From Molanna angustata (Eukaryota; Arthropoda; Insecta; Trichoptera; Molannidae), in assembly GCA_963576475.1 (NCBI GenBank), contig OY754981.1, forward strand, positions 30,542,132 through 30,606,131: a stretch of DNA of 64,000 nt, in the 5' to 3' direction. Each line of letters begins with the position of its first letter. The stretch's first letter is position 1. The notes beneath the pieces were generated by a model. That model was given only the letters and a program-made list of their open reading frames with translations. It had not been told where the DNA came from and did not search any database. Both the position numbers and the translations under genes were made by a program. Of this stretch, positions 53,651 to 64,000 are shown piece by piece.

Positions 53651-54934
53651 AAGGCATGTTGTGACCTTGATTTTGGATGTCTTATGTATTTGAATAGCAA
53701 ATTTTTTTATGAATATTTTTAAAAGACGGCACTGGAAAATTACGCAAAGTTGGGTAGTCAGATGTTTTTTTATTTATAATTTTTACCCCCCCCCCCTTTG
53801 CAACAATGCTGTATTGCATTATCGAATGGGCGAAAGCATAATATACATTTTTAAGTAATTTTAAGTTATGTATAACATTATTTTAATAACATTAATTATT
53901 ATCAAAATAGTTTATTTAATTTTATGTTGTGGATTTTTAGGTTCCAAAATATGCTATCATTTTTTTTTACGTAGGTAGTTGTAAATATCAAAATGTGAAC
54001 GTTATATTTATGCGAATTTTATAGAAAAAAAGTGTGCATCTACATAACATTGTTTTTAATAATTCAGTTGTTAAAATTTTATATAAATTATTTATAATAA
54101 AAATATATCTTATCTAGATATAACCCATTTATATATAATTTAATTAAATATGTTATTAAGCGGATGGCGAACGGCCTTTGATTTCTAATGCAAGAATTTT
54201 TAGGCGATCGATGTAGATTGTAGATATTTATGTAAATTTTCTATGGTTCAATAATAAAACATCATATAGGTACTAATGTATTGAATACCTTCGCATATTC
54301 ATCAAGACAATCCGGTTATAGTGTTATATTATTTACTGCTATGGTGACTAAGTAATTATAAATTATTGAATCAATTATTAATCTGAAGTAATTTTATACG
54401 CTGGAATACCATTAATGAATATACATATTATTATTCTATTAAGATTACCATAGATTAGTTCCAAATACAGATAATATATTCTTTTTAGATGACCATAGAT
54501 GAGTTGCAACTACAGATATTTTTCAATCGTACCGTATTAATAATATTAGCAATGTCAATTTGCAGATTAAGTAATATACTCGTATGCAAAGTTGTCTTTC
54601 AAAGAAGCTAAGTTACCGTGATGTTTTTGTTTTTGAAAATAGAATATTTATATTTTTAAACGATGAACGGACACAATATTTCCTATAATCTATTTTATGG
54701 ATATTTTCGTAGACTTCAAAAAAATTTCCAAAAGACAAAACCCGCCATAAAAAACATAAAATCGAATCGACACAATTTAATAATTGGGGTAATGTAAAGA
54801 CAAAACAATGACTTAAGTTCCATAAGGATATATTACATCAAATAGGACGATCGTTTCGGGTGATTAAGGCCTTATCAATTGATTACACAACTACAATAAT
54901 ATTTAATTTTTATATTTATACAAAATTTGGGATC
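53651..54934. other. AT-rich spacer
   Basis: C-run at 53787-53797. Otherwise long AT-rich DNA without recognised elements; probably intron. Confidence 0.4.
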
Positions 54935-55380
54935 CTTCAAAATACCTTCATACCATCGTGGCACAATATGGGATAGTAACCAGGAATCTTGGTTAAGGCC
55001 CTGTTAAGGTTTATGACCTTGGACATACGGCATTTACACAAATATGCATACTTATTACCTCCTAATGTATGAAATACGAACAAATATTGTAAGTATATCA
55101 CCAAATTTGTGATAAGTATATGTATCTTCAATATTTTTTCTAGAGAATAAAGTTTTTTTTTAACATGTCCACGTAGGGGACGCCAGCTATAAGGATTTGG
55201 GTCCATTTTACTCTTCCGAAGAAGCGGACTACGTAGCGTTGGGAGGGGTTTGCAATCTAGAAAAGAGTTTATTAATTCGGATTTTAAAAAGATCCGGGTT
55301 GTACGAAGGTGGAAACACAGAATTCGGAAGATCGTTCCACAGTCCAAAGTAAAATTTATAGGGATTTTCAATAGCAAGAA
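54935..55380 (-). other. Unrecognised region with overlapping open frames
   Basis: A 146-codon minus frame (54937-55377) overlaps a plus frame at about 55163-55348 that lacks a start but reads GDASYKDLGPFYSSEEADYV and then ILKRSGLYEGGNTEFGRSFH before a stop. The plus frame looks more protein-like (mixed composition, acidic and Gly-rich) and the minus one Leu/Ile-rich. The left end (CATACCATCGTGGCACAATA) resembles the start of repeat R4. It is probably a transposon remnant; family not recognised. Confidence 0.35.
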
Positions 55381-56516
55381 TAGTAGATAATCAAAAAGTA
55401 TATAACTCAGTCGACAGATTTTTAAATTCTCTTTAGATTGAAGTAAAATTCTACTTCATAGACCTTATAGTTTTTTTTGTTAATTATTTACCTACAGTAA
55501 TATATTAATATAAAGGTTTTATTGAAAATAATTTTGCAAGAAAAGTATTTGACAAATTCAAATTAAAAAAAAAAAAAAACTCAATCGATGGAATATTGGT
55601 GTAAAAATAAAATATTCTAAAGGCGTATCTTTTGAGGGTTCTGAGGAAAGATTTCCGAAATTTACTATTTGGCCTACTATAGACTTAATTTGGCTTTCTC
55701 ATAGTTATTTACTCTTCCACTACTATGGAATATTGAAAATATAATATGATTTCACAATTTATAAGACTTTTCAAAAGGATTTCTTGATAGGAATCATGTA
55801 GAGCTGCGTAAAAAAATATGAAATTGTAATAATCATGTTTTTTTATGTGAATTTCACTATCATATTTATATTTTTTGTATCCCGTTCAACAGTTTGTTCC
55901 TTAAACTAACCCAAATAAGTTAAATTAGAAATATTACATCACAGATAAAAAAGTTTTTCCAGAATATACTTACTGATTTAATTAAAAAATAACATAGTCT
56001 CAAGTCATCAATGTTGTCATGCTGCGGTTAAACAAACGTAATCTTTAAATGCATAGAAAACGTGTTATTTTCTTATGTGTGATACTATTTTTATCGTCAT
56101 CTGTGGTCTTGTGAATTGTACAAATAATGTTCATATCGCGCTTGTTTGTCATATTATGAAATATTTGTGGTCCATAGACTATATGTCTACATCTTATATT
56201 TTTTTAATAAAATAAGTGTACCTATTAATTAATAAATTAAAATTCGTAAAAACAAGGCGAGAATCCTCTAGGCAATGGAGAGTGCTAACTGTCCGAAACG
56301 TTGGTTGTATAATACGCGAACTTATACGCGGATTACCTTAAAAATAACAATTTACATAAATTTATATAAACACCTATATTTCATAATAGTGTAGAGTAAA
56401 AAAGAAAAAAAAACAAAAATGGTCCATAAATTTTAACCCAACTGATCTGAGACAGTAGAATTTAAAATAATGACGTAACAATAACAACTAACACCGGAAT
56501 TGCGTTTCAAAAATCT
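55381..56516. other. AT-rich spacer
   Basis: No recognised element or frame. Confidence 0.4.
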
Positions 56517-56925
56517 TCTTCTTCTTATATTAGATCGTAGATCTGTTTTTCGAGAAAGCTATTCCTGTGAAGTTGAGGTCCAGCTATCCCTCCACCTCTT
56601 CGGTGGTCTTCCGGGAAGGCAATGCCCTGTTCTACAAATAAATAAATAAATTTTAACCCACTTGAAAAAATGAAAATTCACTTTCAAAATACAAAAAAAT
56701 AACATAAATACATTTATGTTAACGAGCTCAAACCATAGATAAAATAGAACTTAACTCCTTTCATCTCCTTTGGTGTACATACAAAATCGGCCTTCTGGTG
56801 GGATTTCGTTTCGTCCATCCTGTTGACATGGTCCCTCCAGAATCTTCTTCTAGCCCTTCTCCATCGTATGATGTCCTCGGTCTCACAGATCCGCCTAATG
56901 TCGTCATTCTTTGATTGTTAATTAA
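56517..56925 (-). pseudogene. LINE (RTE-like) 3' end relic
   Basis: On the minus strand IRRICETEDIIRWRRARRRF then WRDHVNRMDET (about 56905-56800) is followed, after a decayed gap with A/T-rich sequence, by GRPPKRWRDSWTSTSQE (about 56625-56575) and a (AAG)n tail read as the CTTCTTCTTC run at 56517. This order is the usual C-terminus of the LINE lineage also represented at 33610-33770. Frame changes separate the blocks; inactive. Confidence 0.62.
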
Positions 56926-56949
56926 AAATAAAATCATGTTATTTATTTT

Positions 56950-57225
56950 AAACATTTCAAGCTATCTGGCGGGCATCTCACCCTCAGGTCTTCTGGATCA
57001 CAGAGTAACAACTCCCTGATGGAGCTGGACAGAGCCAACAAAGCGGCTTACTATAATCGATGCTTTAGTGTGAGTGATCCTATAAAGTGTAATATAAGTA
57101 CTGCCTCCAGATTTCCGCAGTACAAAAAGAAAGATCACTTTCTCTAAAGGACTGAAAACAGCTTTGTTTTGTACAGCGACATAAGACAGAATATAAGCGC
57201 CCTTGGAATAATCCTGAATCATTAA
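56950..57225 (-). repeat. Unknown repeat with 74-codon frame
   Basis: The minus frame from 57222 reads MIQDYSKGAYILSYVAVQNK and on to KSGGSTYITLYRITHTKASI. Its first 46 bp match 41028-41073 inverted. Composition is coding-like, but the product is not recognised; probably part of a transposon. Confidence 0.35.
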
Positions 57226-57855
57226 ACAGTGTTATATAAATTTATTATTATTATTTTTTACACATTAAATTACTAATGTACAATGGCGGGCTAGTTGCCA
57301 TATGGCAATATCTTCCAACCAACTATATACATTTGGTGAAGTAAATTGTGTACAAATTTTTGTTATAATTTACGTGCAATTAATAATTACTCAATTAATT
57401 TGACGGGCATAGCAACGTGGTTAGTTATTTGACTTTTGGCGTTTAGGATGGAAGGAAGTGTTTATAAATAAATAAATTAATTAATTAATTATGTCGGCAA
57501 TTAAAATCTTACTACGTCAAATTGAATAGTCAAATTAGACAATATTTTATTGATTTAAATTAGAGATAAACAGATTAAAAAAATTAAATTATTGTATAAG
57601 TAGATAATTTAGATAAAATTGATAATCGTTATGAAATGATACTTTTGTTATTATAGAAATGTATGATGATATCATATGATATGTAGGTACCTATAGTTAA
57701 TATAAATATAAAGATGTTTAAGCCACCAAAGGATAAGATATGTATTGTTAAATGTACAAGCTCAAATTTATCAAATACAAAGATTAATTTTAACTATGTA
57801 CTTAAATGTCAATAAATTGAAGGTTGACGTTGAGACAAATATTCTAAGAGACGCC
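57226..57855. other. AT-rich spacer with SINE scrap
   Basis: 57290-57330 (TAGTTGCCATATGGCAATAT, CTTCCAACCAAC) resembles the SINE II 3' part in minus orientation; the rest is AT-rich. Confidence 0.4.
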
Positions 57856-58048
57856 TCCTGGGGGGGCAAGTCTGGTCCAACCGGCGAAATCAAAACCCTC
57901 GTAACTACCCATATCATGGATAAAATTATCATATGGATTTATATGACATCTAAAGATATTATAGAACTCCAAATAATGATTATATCCATGATATGGGTAA
58001 TCACGAGGGTTTTGATTTCGCCGGTTGGGCCAGACTTGCCCCCCAGGT
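57856..58048. mobile_element. Foldback MITE, copy 2
   Basis: Hairpin with CCTGGGGGGGCAAGTCTGG ends and the complementary CCAGACTTGCCCCCCAGG, GGCGAAATCAAAACCC, CCCATATCATGGAT stems and a TGACATCTAAAGATATT loop, as in 38372-38554. The ends are one step longer (CCTGGG) than recognised in copy 1. Neither strand's open frame is a gene. Confidence 0.9.
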
Positions 58049-58074
58049 GATCTTGTATGAAACATAAAGATCCA

Positions 58075-58165
58075 CGTACCTAGTCAACCGATATAATATT
58101 GTGTTCTTGCACCCTGTGCAAGTGCCATGTTTATTATTGCCAGGAAGAAATTTTTATGTTCCAAC
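58075..58165 (-). mobile_element. SINE family II 3' end scrap
   Basis: GTTCTTGCACCCTGTGCAAG and CATGTTTATTATTGCC match the family II 3' end reversed. The head is absent. Confidence 0.5.
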
Positions 58166-58299
58166 ATCTAATTTTTGGGTAATTTTATTATTTAAAAACT
58201 TTTTTTTACAAAATACATAATATTTTTTTACAATTGTTTTTTTTATTCAAAATAAGCCAATTATTATGTCATTTCTGTCAGGCGATGGGATACTTGGCT

Positions 58300-58465
58300 A
58301 TAGATAGGACAATGTGGCGTTCGTTTTTCTCTGACAACCCTTACTGCATGTTGGCACTTATATATGTAATACAATATATGTAAGTACCTACCTACATGCG
58401 TGTATGCCCACACACCAGTCTCGTCTCACCTAAAAGACACTGCAGTTAGAATGGGTGGTGAACCA
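58300..58465 (+). pseudogene. LINE C-terminal end followed by R4-like block
   Basis: DRTMWRSFFSDNP in the plus frame matches the KMWRSFLSD end of the LINE at 14425 (minus). It continues into CACACACCAGTCTCGTCTCA, CCTAAAAGACACTGCAG and GGTGGTGAACC, the middle of R4. This adjacency hints that R4 may be the 3' UTR of this LINE. Confidence 0.5.
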
Positions 58466-58899
58466 TAATTTACAATATCACTTTTTACTGCTTATTGTGT
58501 TTAAAAATACCTCACTAGGTATAGCCTGTGCCGAGGTGTACCTATCCAATATGCATTATAATGTACCTTCCCATTACGAATACGATTCTCATTCAATCGA
58601 TGTCTTTTGCTTTTGCTCCAGAGTCGTTCTGCAACTTCTTGTCGTCCATTCTGTTGTGTTAAATCGAGACAAAGCGACTGCCCTCAATAAGGACCAAATA
58701 ATACGTTTCCTTTAAAGACAATGTTAAAACTTTTTTAACATTAGCATTAAGCGTACATAAAGGCTTTATTGCGCAGTCTGTGTGGTTTTCTTCTGCTGAA
58801 TTGCTCGTACGGCGACAGGGTAGGCCAACCACAGCAATGTTAAATAAACTAAAATTATTGACAGTAAAGAAATACATTAACTTTGATTTACAAACTAAG

Positions 58900-59230
58900 A
58901 AATAATATGCTTCCAAAATATATGCAGAAAATATATCATTCAATGCCCATGTTCACACTTACCTTACGAGAGGATGTCAGGATTTTAGACTTCCAAAAAC
59001 GAGATTAACATGTACACAAAATAGTTTATACCATAAAGGTCTAAATATATATCATAATAGTTTACCACCAAACATAAAAGAAACCACAAGTCTTGTCACC
59101 TTTCGTAGGCTAGGTGCTGAATACATAATTAATGTTCTCCATAGTTTTACATGTTTTTTTTTAAATTAATTGTCATATGTGTACTCTTACCATACTTATT
59201 TGTTCCAATAAATAAGTAATTATATTTATA
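58900..59230 (+). pseudogene. LINE C-terminal relic
   Basis: The plus frame reads SFNAHVHTYLTRGCQDFRLP, KTRLTCTQNSLYHKGLNIYH then NSLPPNIKETTSLVTFRRL. This is the conserved C-terminus of a non-LTR reverse transcriptase (H.YnTR...dfRlP..Rlt...sl.Y.G..lyN.LP..ik....l..Fkr.l). The final domain is open without stops over about 75 codons, but the polymerase is absent. A T/A-rich 3' UTR with AATAAATAAG follows. Confidence 0.7.
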
Positions 59231-60334
59231 TTTTTTTGTTTAAACTAGATGTATTAATTTTTATACACGTTTTTACGTCTAAATAAAGTTTACTATTAAT
59301 TCAAAGTTAAAGAAACAAACCTTTAAAGAACATAATAAGCTGAAACACGATTCTTTTTTGTTAGCAATCAATGAATGTTTTTTTGTTTAATATTTTCCAT
59401 TATGCGCATTTTTGCGACAAATTTGCAATCGCATTATTGATAACAACGATAGAGAAATCTTAACCGGTGCACAAATGTAATTTTAGAGTGAAAAATGAGT
59501 AAATTGCAAATTATATTAAAAATAAAACAATTTGTTTTAAATTCTACGTATATTTGTTAATTCTTCGATAGCTATTTCGCCTTGCTAGGGCATCTTCAAG
59601 ACTATGACGGCGTGGAGTTTCAATGAATAATAATATTTTTTTTGGGTAAATTGCACAAAAAATAATTATCTATAGATTACTGTTTTTTTTTTTTCATAAA
59701 TTAAGTGCACCAATATGAAGTCGATTTTACTTAATTTTTAAGTCTGTAATTTTAAGAATACATTATACATTCTTTACATGATACTAGTTGAGAATTTAAC
59801 GTTAAAAAAGCATTTAAATTGTGAAATCGTAATTACTCGTTTGCACAGTAACAGAGACTAATTAAAATTCAATTAAGTATTATTTTTTTATAATCTTGTA
59901 TAAACCACTTGGATTTATAATACTCACCACCACTTTTCCGAGCTATCCATTCTCTCAAATATATAATTATTATAGATATTTAAAACTATGTTTGAACCAC
60001 AAAATAAAAATAATTTCATTTTTTTTTCATTGTTATTACACAAAACAAATACAACATATACAAACTAACTAATAACGCCCCACTAGGCAAAAACCTGTTC
60101 TGGGACTGTTATTTTATATAGTATACTCACCATCATACAATGACTATCCAACATCAATAATATATTATAATAATTTAAATATGTGAAACTTTATAATTGG
60201 CTATTTATTTTGTATTCTTATTTGCAATTAAGTATTATAAATGTATAACTGTTAAGGTTCACAACAAATAAAAAATAAAAATAAAAAATAAAATATAAGT
60301 TTAAGAAGAGTAGGTAAACAAGATCTACCTACAA
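59231..60334. other. AT-rich spacer with retroelement-like 3' block
   Basis: ACGCCCCACTAGGCAAAAAC and TGTTCTGGGACTGTTA at 60074-60110 resemble the blocks near 10690 and 34050. A/T-rich tails at 60265-60300. No coding frame. Confidence 0.4.
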
Positions 60335-60838
60335 GACCTGTCTACGGGTATATGCAACTTTAAATAGAGACAAAGTTGGAATATTATAAGAGAACATGGA
60401 ACTCAAGGCACCTACAGTGCTTACGTTACGACCTGTCTACGGGTATATGCAACTTTAAATAGAGACAAAGTTGGAATATTATAAGAGAACATGGAACTCA
60501 AGGCACCTACAGTGCTTACGTTACGACCTGTCTACGGGTATATGCAACTTTAAATAGAGACAAAGTTGGAATATTATAAGAGAACATGGAACTCAAGGCA
60601 CCTACAGTGCTTACGTTACGACCTGTCTACGGGTATATGCAACTTTAAATAGAGACAAAGTTGGAATATTATAAGAGAACATGGAACTCAAGGCACCTAC
60701 AGTGCTTACGTTACGACCTGTCTACGGGTATATGCAACTTTAAATAGAGACAAAGTTGGAATATTATAAGAGAACATGGAACTCAAGGCACCTACAGTGC
60801 TTACGTTACGACCTGTCTACGGGTATATGCAACTTTAA
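60335..60838. repeat. 95-bp tandem array, five identical units
   Basis: GACCTGTCTACGGGTATATG occurs at 60335, 60430, 60525, 60620, 60715 and 60810, so the period is exactly 95 bp. The five full units appear identical, followed by a 29-bp partial. About 60 bp of each unit (ATAGAGACAAAGTTGGAATA ... GGCACCTACAGTGCTTACG) is related to the single dispersed copies at 19830-20010 and 44655-44850. Confidence 0.95.
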
Positions 60839-60900
60839 AAATATTCGATAAAAAAATAAAATATCAGATTTCTCATGATGCGTACAATGGCAATTGATGG

Positions 60901-61359
60901 TTACTTATAACTCATTTTTGCGAGTATACATAATGAGAGGTCCGTACGTGGTAAAGGCAAGGTGCGCATACCTGTGTATGTCTTTTTATATCGAGAGAGA
61001 TACAAGTCACCACAGTCTCCTCGCAAGAGGAAGCCAACTGGTGGAACCGGTTGGTATTCGGCACCGTAGTCACGATACCTTCCTGCATTTTCGTTTTCGA
61101 TCGCCGAGACTATAGTAGTAGAAAGACTTTCACGTTCTATGTTGACCAGAATCGACGGCCTGCAATTGGTTGTCATCTTTTGGCGACACCCCGTCGTCTG
61201 TTTCGAGCCTATCCCGAAGCAACGGTACTGACGCGAGACTGCATGGTGTAGCCACTCCGGAGAACTTGGTCCATCGAGCCCGAGTAATTCATTAAGTACA
61301 ATATTATGTACATAGCACTTCAAAAGGCAATAATGATGACTCCAGCTTGTCTGTTCCAT
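60901..61359 (-). CDS. Open frame of 152 codons in a GC-rich island, unrecognised
   Basis: Runs from ATG at 61359 to the stop at 60901. The middle (about 60950-61280) is markedly GC-richer than its surroundings, single-copy here, and rich in CG dinucleotides, unlike the decayed transposons nearby. The translation is mixed (LGLDGPSSPEWLHHA, IENENAGRYRDYGAEYQPVP, PVGFLLRGDCGDLYLS) with no transmembrane segment or signal peptide. I recognise no domain. The plus strand is also partly open (66 codons, 61051-61251), so coding strand and status are uncertain. It could be a conserved regulatory island or a fragment of an unknown element. Confidence 0.3.
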   Translation of the reverse strand: MEQTSWSHHYCLLKCYVHNIVLNELLGLDGPSSPEWLHHAVSRQYRCFGIGSKQTTGCRQKMTTNCRPSILVNIERESLSTTIVSAIENENAGRYRDYGAEYQPVPPVGFLLRGDCGDLYLSRYKKTYTGMRTLPLPRTDLSLCILAKMSYK

Positions 61360-61637
61360 GCAAGAATATTACTCTTGCAATTATCGAGATGTGTACATCT
61401 GTCACACAAACTGCCTCGTTAAGAATTTTGAAGTTCCTTACAGCCACGATAGGCAGAGAGTTAAGAACGCCATACTCTACGGACATCATTTTATCGCTTT
61501 TACAACCATGGTCCTGAGTCTAAATCGCTGTTCATTATCGCCAAGCGTTATTTTTTTTTTTGTTTGGCATTTGATGTTTACTGTAGAAATTTTTTCTTCA
61601 ACAACGGAAAACAAACGACAAATCCCATACAAAATTA
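61360..61637. other. Unassigned, moderately GC-rich
   Basis: A 96-codon plus frame (61358-61648) crosses a T-run and enters the next MITE, so it is not trusted as a gene. Confidence 0.35.
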
Positions 61638-62103
61638 GTGGGTTGTGAGCAACACCATACTCCTCATTACCATGCTACTCCAAAAATTATTCTAATTCTT
61701 CAATGCCATTTTATGAATGTGATGTACCTTTGTAGCAATTTGAAAATATAAATATCAAATTTTAAGTTTCCTGAGCTTGAGGTCACTTTGAAATATTTGA
61801 CAGTTAAAAAAAATTGAGAAGCACTGATCTGGGTATCCTTTAGAATCCTATGGGATCTAAGCGAGTATTATAAATACAAATTTGCAAAATTTTAAAATAA
61901 TCTAATGAGTACTTTAGTCTAGGTATAATCGATCGATCGAAGAAAGTAGAATAATCGCGCCGTACATAACATATAGTACACAGCACACACACATATACAT
62001 TGTGATGAAACTTTCAGAAACTTTCTTGCTTGATAATCTGCAATAAAAAAATAATCTTAAAAATTGCGAATTCATAACCCCCGACTACCTACTGAGGAGT
62101 AAA
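61638..62103 (+). mobile_element. MITE family V, copy c
   Basis: GTGGGTTGTGAGCAACACCA start with ATACTCCTCATTA, and CTACTGAGGAGTAAAAAA end. It contains TTGATAATCTGCAATAAAAA, a third empty version of the Helitron insertion site. The 3' end is slightly deleted (the CCCCTTGGG word is missing). A private GATCGATCGA duplication lies near 61931. Confidence 0.8.
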
Positions 62104-63234
62104 AAAATAGCGTTTGCTTTAACGAATAGCGTTTTCATTTTATCTCAAGGCCGAATGTTTCGTATTCTTTTATGATTTAGACTTCTTACGTTTCCAGTTT
62201 TCAGAATATAATTGCTTTATTGATTCACGTTCGACATTCATTCTGTTTGTGTCTATAAGCATCTAAATGGTTCTGATTTTTTATCTTTTTTAATATTTCT
62301 TTCGTCATAAATGGATATGTAAGTACCTAAAAATTATTAAATATATTCAAATTTGAACTTTATTAAGTATCTATCATTGTTAATCTTTATTTGTAGCGCA
62401 CTGGTGATCGAAGCCGAATATAGGTATGTGGCTAGTAAAATATATAGCTTGCTATTTAAAACAATATGACTATGAAGAATCCGTACGGAAAAAGCTCTCA
62501 ATGATAAAAATGTGTCATTTGGGTTAACGCGAAAGGTTTATTTTGCGATACGTTCAAAATAGCGTTACTCATTCGCGAATTCTCAAAATAACCAATCCGC
62601 GATCTATAAATATGTGTACAGAAAAGTAGTACAAAACGCGTAACACACGGGGAGTCGTAATCGTATATTATTTTTGAACGGAATCCAAGTATTTTATTTT
62701 CGTTATAAATAACGACATGTCGAGAAGTCTTGGTTCAGACATTAAATTATTGGCTACATTGAATAATGTTTAAAAAACATACTTTAATCTAGGGAGGGCG
62801 ACAATACTATCAAAAACAAAAGACTTTCCTTACAAATTATTAGTATGAGAGTTGATATGAAATCTAGATGGATGGATAGGTACTAATGTTAGGCTATGAT
62901 ATGATAGTGAAGTCTGGCATCTGTTGTTGCTATTGTTTTGAGAGAATGAGTCATGGTAGGTATGCTGCGATGAACGGCCTCGTCGCCGTCTCTCGAGGTC
63001 TTCGTAAAGTCTGCTATGTGTGCCGCAGTACATCACTCTACCAATACTATCGTAAAGACCGGTTACTCTTCAGGGATACAGAACTCTCATCACCGCATTA
63101 TATAACACCTTTTATTTTGTGGTATTTTTTTGAAAACTTAATATACTCATTAAATTGAGAGATTTTCAAATATTAGTCTGATAGATTGACATTGAAACTG
63201 ATAGGATTTAAAAAATATATATCAATTAACATCT
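62104..63234. other. Spacer with possible TATA-type promoter
   Basis: 62580-62640 has AACCAATCCGCGATCTATAA with CCAAT and TATAAATA in order, then a CG-richer stretch (GTACAAAACGCGTAACACAC). No initiator match lies at the right distance and no downstream exon is evident. 62985-63060 is GC-richer without a trusted frame. Confidence 0.3.
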
Positions 63235-63335
63235 CCAGATTGAAGCGGCACAGAATAGAGGAAAATGGAGACAGGTGAAAGAGGCCTACACCCAGCAGTG
63301 GATGAAAGGCTAGGAAGAAGAAGAAGAAGAAGAAC
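63235..63335 (+). pseudogene. Very short LINE 3' end insertion with AAG tail
   Basis: The plus frame EAAQNRGKWRQVKEAYTQQW then MKG and a stop is the extreme C-terminus of an RTE-like LINE (A.dRg.Wr...eAY.QQW). It is followed by AGGAAGAAGAAGAAGAAGAA. Only about 100 bp were inserted, a heavily 5'-truncated event. Confidence 0.62.
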
Positions 63336-63719
63336 GTCTCCAGAAAACTCTTCAAAACCGAAGGGATTGAAGGACAGTCAGTTGGACTTCCTCCTTCGGA
63401 AGAGTCCAAGATCAAATGACCTTAGCCAAGATGAAGAATTTTTCTAAGCAATTTTATTATGTTTACTTGAAATTCTACAAGTCTTCAAAGTAAAATTATA
63501 CGATTTCTAATTTGTATGCAGAAAAATAACTATATTCACTTAGATTATTTATAATAGGTTCCTACTGAAAGTTATATTTTGGGATTTACGATTCGCTACA
63601 TAAACTTTGAGACGAAAAATATTTTGCTGATAATTTCTAAAAAATAAAAAGTTTTAATGGTACGATAGCCGTCGGTTGATGATAACGTCGTTAAAGAAAA
63701 TTTGTTACTTGTTGAGCTT
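63336..63719. other. AT-rich spacer
   Basis: No element or trusted frame. Confidence 0.4.
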
Positions 63720-64000
63720 TCTCTCTTCCTCTCTCTCGCAGACAACGCACGTTCCTGTCGTTTGTTGCATTGAAGCCAGAGCGAGACAACCTAATACTTA
63801 CCTGTTGCGATACATCCAGGTGTTTCGCATGGAATATTGCGAGATGTGTAACACACGACGAGTACATACATACATACATACATTCTTATATTGTTATTTT
63901 AATATCGCAATATTTACGAGCGTTATTTTATAACTGCCGAGTCAGGTGTCGGGTGAAAGAAGTGGAAAAATTTACGGAGTCAACCGGGTCAGAGAGGTGA
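63720..64000. other. Island with opposing splice-like signals
   Basis: Plus strand: a long pyrimidine tract CTTTCTCTCTTCCTCTCTCT then CGCAG/ACAACG (exon start at 63744) is a textbook acceptor, with an open frame THVPVVCCIEARARQPNTYL after it. Minus strand: CGCAACAG/GTAAGTATT (exon end at 63802) is a textbook donor. Joining the 52646 donor to 63744 gives a stop after about ten codons, so it is not the next coding exon in that frame. A (CATA)n run lies at 63865-63885. Unresolved. Confidence 0.3.

Noticed and set aside
58659..58943. 94-codon minus frame near 58.8 kb
   Set aside because: It lies opposite and just upstream of a plus-strand LINE relic; the translation has no recognisable features.
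52580..63830. Joining the 52646 donor to the strong 63744 acceptor as exon 1 to exon 2
   Set aside because: Both possible exon-1 frames hit a stop within about ten codons or at the junction, so the pair is not supported as consecutive coding exons.

Overview
The window looks like nuclear DNA from an insect, most likely a moth or butterfly. It is very AT-rich, has no operon or bacterial gene structure, and is filled with tRNA-headed SINEs, decayed LINE reverse transcriptases, mariner/Tc1 remains, foldback elements, Helitrons and simple repeats. The motif GTAGGTACCTAC and short TAGG runs recur, which I associate with lepidopteran genomes. This assignment is inference; no species-diagnostic gene is present.

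Layout. 0-6 kb: a 31-bp minisatellite that turns into an 82-bp higher-order repeat, a 31-bp palindrome flanked by an 8-bp direct repeat (a possible TIR-only hAT insertion), SINEs, and small GC-rich islands with minus-strand splice-donor-like sites. 6-26 kb: three copies of one 3.0-3.4 kb non-autonomous Helitron-like element (6020-9073 minus, 15360-18721 plus, 23071-26108 plus). Each starts TC, ends CTAG and sits between A and T with no target duplication. The middle copy is inserted inside another repeat whose empty sites occur elsewhere in the window, which fixes its ends. 26-37 kb: SINEs, a gutted mariner transposase, the longest real reading frame (a 5'-truncated RTE-like LINE, 28590-29402) and further LINE relics. 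37-51 kb: nested palindromes near 38.4 kb, many copies of a roughly 1-kb terminal-inverted-repeat element carrying a TG array and C-tract, and a TA-flanked mariner/Tc1-like element (46793-47966) taken over by a roughly 600-bp TTTTA satellite. 51-53 kb: the best host-gene signal, an initiator plus DPE promoter at 52231, a 5' UTR, a short coding first exon (52580-52646) and a GTATGT donor. 53-64 kb: probably intron or intergenic DNA, with LINE relics, a second foldback copy, a 95-bp tandem array of identical units and a GC-rich unexplained open frame.

No complete host protein gene is visible. The plus-strand gene starting at 52.2 kb appears to run to the right. A possible minus-strand gene may have its 5' exon at 22.49-22.90 kb. 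Everything else supportable is transposon, satellite or relic. Elements are often nested, so their order of insertion can partly be read from the sequence.
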